This document shows positions 6,004 through 8,415 of a stretch of DNA of 8,415 nucleotides, in pieces. Numbering within the stretch: position 1 is the first letter of the stretch; each line of letters begins with the position of its first letter. Source of the stretch: Planctomycetota bacterium (GTDB lineage: Bacteria > Planctomycetota > Phycisphaerae > FEN-1346); assembly GCA_026386995.1 (NCBI GenBank), contig JAPLMO010000175.1:1-8415 (forward strand), given 5' to 3'. The position numbers and the translations under genes were made by a program. A model generated the notes under the pieces. It was not told the DNA's origin, made no database searches, and saw nothing but the letters and a program-made list of their open reading frames with translations.

Positions 6004-6100
6004 GTAGGGGCGGCCCTGTGTGGCCGCCCTGCCTTTAGCGTGGCGGTTGCCCCCGGCCAACTGAAACAACAGCCGGGCGGCCACACAGGGCCGCCCCTAC
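6004..6100. repeat. head-to-head pair of GTAG-type REP elements
   Basis: Copy 1 (6004-6029, plus): GTAG, then an 8-bp stem GGGCGGCC (6008-6015), loop CTGTGT, GGCCGCCC (6022-6029). Copy 2 (6075-6100) is an identical 26-mer on the minus strand, also starting GTAG (CTAC at 6097-6100). A 45-bp spacer separates them. A 5' GTAG tetranucleotide before a GC palindrome is the signature of REP elements mobilised by RAYT (TnpA-REP) transposases, and an inverted pair is the usual unit. No RAYT gene is in the window. It sits upstream of the YcfL-like gene. Confidence 0.85.
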
Positions 6101-6496
6101 AAAGGCAAACGGCAACTGCCAGAAAGGACAGCCACACCCGGCAGGTGGGGGTGAGGGGGCGTAATGTGCCGTATGTCTGTTGACTTCCGCCCGCCCCGGT
6201 CGTAGCCTATCGCCATATCAAGGAAAAAGCCCGCCAAACCCGAAGTTACCCCGCCGCCCGCGCCTGCCGCCGGTGCGGCCGACGCATGACTCTGGGATGA
6301 GGCTTGCAGTGATTCACGACACACGATAGCAGGAAGCCGCAAATGTGATTCCCGCCCACGGGGGGCGATCCGAAAAAGACCGCGTGTCCTCCGAAGCGCT
6401 GGCCTGTTGCCGTGACGCCGGGAACGAAGTAATCTGAGCCAAACGGGAAGCCCGCCGACGGGCGGGCAAGCGGTCTGGCCGCGGGTCGGCGGTTCT
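6101..6496. other. intergenic stretch without a supported gene
   Basis: No frame here has a ribosome site, a family pattern or a convincing start. Minus-strand frames run across it (for example to 6246 and 6097), but their translations are Arg/Pro/Gly-rich and continue through hairpins. One 7-bp GC hairpin, GCCCGCC (6450-6456) with GGCGGGC (6461-6467), is present. It may hold decayed coding sequence. Confidence 0.4.
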
Positions 6497-6554
6497 CTAC
6501 CCTTTGCCGCCGCCCCCGGCCGACCGGCCCGAAGAAAGGGTAGACCATGTCTAC
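6497..6554. repeat. overlapping inverted repeats downstream of the GH78 gene
   Basis: CTACCCTTT (6497-6505) is an exact inverted match to AAAGGGTAG (6535-6543), with a nested GGCCG/CGGCC in the loop. The right arm also belongs to a second palindrome, GTAGAC-CAT-GTCTAC (6540-6554). The two hairpins are mutually exclusive. The block is related to the palindrome after the tRNA (see findings), so it may be a dispersed element or a terminator cluster for the minus-strand gene. Confidence 0.55.
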
Positions 6555-6579
6555 ACAACCCTTGCCAGAAACCCCCTCC

Positions 6580-6604
6580 GAGCGAGCCGGCCACGCTCTC
6601 GCTC
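6580..6604 (-). terminator. candidate terminator hairpin after the GH78/WbsX gene
   Basis: GAGCGAG (6580-6586) pairs with CTCGCTC (6598-6604), starting 17 bp past the stop at 6622-6624. On the minus strand the stem is followed by GGAGGGGGTTTC, only a short T run. Position supports it; strength is doubtful. Confidence 0.35.
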
Positions 6605-6621
6605 CATTGACAATGCAGAGG

Positions 6622-6923
6622 TCAATAGTTGCTTTGCCAGACCTTGATGTTTTCGAACGCGCGCTGGTCGTCTGCACCCATGAAACCGATCTGCCCGTTG
6701 CATTTCACGCGATTGAGGTTCATCAGGTAGTCATTGACGTACAACTCCATCATGTCGAGCCTGATGATCAGCCGGAACGTCAGGGTGCGGCCGAAGTCCA
6801 TGTCACGGCTGGTGGTTTGTTGGATTTTCAGATCACTGCCATCGGCCTTGACGGCTCCGAACCGGGCTGCATCGCTCGCCAGGAGCAGGCACTGGCCCTG
6901 ACCGTCGCCCTGGTCGAAAAAAA
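6622..6923 (-). pseudogene. out-of-frame C-terminal segment of the GH78/WbsX gene
   Basis: Shifting frame near the A7 tract (6917-6923; T7 in the mRNA) opens about 100 residues that read like real protein: GIFFDQGDGQGQCLLLASD first, then MELYVNDYLMNLNRV and GQIGFMGADDQRAFENIKVW, ending SNY-stop at 6622. The look is that of a non-catalytic beta-sandwich at the end of a glycoside hydrolase. There is no separate start codon with a ribosome site, so it must once have been the tail of the upstream gene. The upstream frame instead gives Arg/Pro-rich nonsense after this point and stops at 6833. The new frame has a TGA just upstream of 6923, so the shift lies within roughly 20 bp. Cause: a real lesion, a deletion junction, or a one-base sequence error. 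Confidence 0.75.
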
Positions 6924-8415
6924 TGCCGTGCTTTCACCTTGCCGCGAAACTTGTCAAGCGCTGCGCGGGCGCTTTCCACCGACCCGAAGCTATCGAGGAA
7001 CAGGCTCATCTCGTAGATGGAGAAATACGGCTTGCCGTCGATCTTCCAGTAACTGGGATGTGTGAAGTACTTCGAGATCACCAAGTCGCAGATCGTGTCC
7101 CACGTCTCCGGTTTCACCTTGCCCGGATAGAGCAGCTTGATCTTGTCGGCCGGGTTGTAGCCTTGGATGTCATACCAGTCGTGGTTGGCCCACATGAGGG
7201 CGAACTTGATGCGGGCGTTGTTGGTGGCCTGAAGGAACCCCTTGTCCAACGCGCCTTCCAGGTACGGACCGTCGTCGTAGTAGTACCAGTCAAAGATGAA
7301 CGCATCCACGCCGTGGTCGGCGGCCGCGGCGATCTTCTGCTCCATGGCCTCCGGTCTTGACTCGTCGGTATAGCCCCATACAGGAACCTTTGGCTGCCTG
7401 TGATCTGGGAATCGCGGCTTGGCCGCCTTGATAAGGTCCCACTCGGTGAAGCCTGCGTACTTGGCCTTGTCCCAGCGCGGATCCGGATGAGTGCACGGAT
7501 AGTAGTAGGCGGCCACGGTGATCCTGGCTGGCGATACAGGAAGAGTTGATTCAAAAGCATAGCGACCTGACCCAATCTCATACACAGCACAGGAACCTTC
7601 CATTCGCAGGAATCTGACACCTTCAGCCTTATCGATGGATTCTCCGCCTTCTGTGACTGAAGACGCCTCTTGGGTGGGCACAAACACGGTGGCAGTCGTG
7701 TTGACAGGGATCGTGACCTCCAGCGTCAGTGTCTCGCCATCGCGTTTCCAGCTGCTGAGGATCCGGCCGTGGATGGAGTCGTAGCTGGTTCTCGCCCAGT
7801 CCAGCCCGGATCCCGGCACGGGAGCAATGCGGATGCGCCGATAACCCGGCGCGTCTTCGCTGATTCCGCCAATGATGCGGAACAGATACTCGCCCACCGC
7901 GCCGAAGGCGTAATGGTTGAAGGAATTCATCCCGGAATCCTGGAATCCCGCCTCCGGGCGCCAGCCATCCCAACGTTCCCACACGGTCGTGGCGTTGTTC
8001 TTCACCTCAAAAAGCCAGGAGGGAAAATCCTCGTTCAAGAGCAGACGATACGCCAGATCATCGCGTCCCGCCATGTGCAAGCCCGGCAACAGGCGCGGCG
8101 TGCCGATGAAACCCGTCGCCAGATGTCCCTTGAAACGCTGAATCTCATCGCCGAAACACTTGGCCATCTTGGCCTTGAGTTCCGCGGGCACCAGGTCCAT
8201 GGTGAACGCCAGCGCATAGCCGGTCTGGCTGGTGTTCTTGATCCGGCCGTCGGGCTCAACAAGATACTTCGCAAAGGCGGCCGCCGCTTCTTCGGCCTGG
8301 GCACGATACCTCGCGGCATCCTCCCGCTGACCGATCACCTCGGCCATCTCGGCCATCAGCTTCAGCGAATAGGCGTAATGAGTCGTCCCGATGACTTCCT
8401 CCGACGCGCCGCCGC
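6833..8415 (-). CDS. GH78 alpha-L-rhamnosidase (3' part) fused to a WbsX/GH99-like domain, frameshifted
   Basis: The frame is open to the window edge: EEVIGTTHYAYSLKL precedes the ATG at 8356, so the start is off the window. Numbering from that Met, residues 1-170 are the end of the GH78 (alpha/alpha)6 barrel, with NNATTVWERWDGW at 120-132; the Glu of WER matches the usual general base, from memory of the family. Residues about 170-272 are the C-terminal beta-sandwich (RIRIAPVPGSGLDWARTSY to SGRYAFES). From about 280 a WbsX-type domain follows: YYYPCTHPDPRWD, GFTEWDLIKAAKPRF, DHGVDAFIFDWYYYDDGPYL, FALMWANHDW, HPSYWKIDGKPYFSIYEM. It stops at about 475, lacking the second half with its NAWNEW-type motif. 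Residues after 478 are frameshift product. Likely role: releasing L-rhamnose from polysaccharides. The catalytic acid region is off the window. Confidence 0.93.
   Translation of the reverse strand, partial: GGASEEVIGTTHYAYSLKLMAEMAEVIGQREDAARYRAQAEEAAAAFAKYLVEPDGRIKNTSQTGYALAFTMDLVPAELKAKMAKCFGDEIQRFKGHLATGFIGTPRLLPGLHMAGRDDLAYRLLLNEDFPSWLFEVKNNATTVWERWDGWRPEAGFQDSGMNSFNHYAFGAVGEYLFRIIGGISEDAPGYRRIRIAPVPGSGLDWARTSYDSIHGRILSSWKRDGETLTLEVTIPVNTTATVFVPTQEASSVTEGGESIDKAEGVRFLRMEGSCAVYEIGSGRYAFESTLPVSPARITVAAYYYPCTHPDPRWDKAKYAGFTEWDLIKAAKPRFPDHRQPKVPVWGYTDESRPEAMEQKIAAAADHGVDAFIFDWYYYDDGPYLEGALDKGFLQATNNARIKFALMWANHDWYDIQGYNPADKIKLLYPGKVKPETWDTICDLVISKYFTHPSYWKIDGKPYFSIYEMSLFLDSFGSVESARAALDKFRGKVKARHFFRPGRRSGPVPAPGERCSPVRSRQGRWQ

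Noticed and set aside
5809..6084. N-terminal extension of the YcfL-like gene to 6084
   Set aside because: It runs through the GTAG REP pair and displaces the lipoprotein signal peptide; AGGAG sits before the ATG at 5808.
6246..6677. Minus-strand frame of 143 codons downstream of the GH78 gene
   Set aside because: It overlaps the tail segment in another frame, crosses several hairpins, and shows no ribosome site or recognisable domain.
6917..6923. Programmed ribosomal frameshift at the homopolymer
   Set aside because: The shift needed on the mRNA is +1, whereas a run of U would favour -1. The loss of half a domain at the same point fits a mutation, deletion join or sequence error better.
1..8415. 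CRISPR array, toxin-antitoxin or phage-defence system
   Set aside because: No regularly spaced repeats of CRISPR size and no matching protein motifs on either strand; the repeats present are palindromic REP-like pairs.

Overview
The window looks like a chromosomal piece of a GC-rich, Gram-negative bacterium, most likely a Planctomycetota member (possibly Phycisphaerae-like). The pointers are a PEP-CTERM exosortase substrate with autotransporter-like strands, a run of lipoproteins, and a large GH78/WbsX-type carbohydrate-active enzyme. The lineage is an inference from gene content, not from a marker gene.

Layout, left to right. (1) 1-780 (+): the 3' end of a surface protein ending in a PEP-CTERM sorting signal. 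(2) 781-1109 (+): a short intergenic stretch with a tandem 11-bp repeat, a near-consensus sigma70 promoter and a tRNA-Cys(GCA) gene with encoded CCA. It closes with a perfect 16-bp hairpin that probably separates the tRNA from the convergent operon. (3) 1187-5808 (-): five co-directional genes for exported proteins. In transcription order they are a YcfL-like (DUF1425) lipoprotein, a lipoprotein with a CsgG/LpoB-like look, an LpoB-like lipoprotein, an unrecognised lipoprotein, and an unrecognised secreted Pro/Gly-rich protein. The last two overlap by 4 bp (ATGA). (4) 5809-6621: about 800 bp without a convincing gene, holding an inverted pair of REP-like palindromes and several other hairpins. 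(5) 6622-8415 (-): the 3' part of a GH78 alpha-L-rhamnosidase fused to a WbsX/GH99-like domain. The WbsX part is cut short near 6920, where the reading frame also breaks, and about 100 further residues continue in another frame to a stop at 6622.

How it fits together. In enterobacteria ycfL sits next to lpoB, whose product is the outer-membrane lipoprotein activator of the class A synthase PBP1B. Here a YcfL-like and an LpoB-like gene bracket a third lipoprotein gene, giving an envelope lipoprotein set. The two unrecognised exported proteins downstream may belong to the same transcription unit, but a 151-bp gap filled by a second inverted palindrome pair lies between. The two palindrome pairs therefore flank the three-gene set. 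The GH78/WbsX gene is independent, has visibly lower GC where sampled, and is probably part of a polysaccharide-degradation repertoire.

The points most worth a second look are the lipoprotein set with its two unknown partners, the two unrelated inverted REP-like pairs, and the GH78-WbsX fusion with the apparent deletion or frameshift scar.
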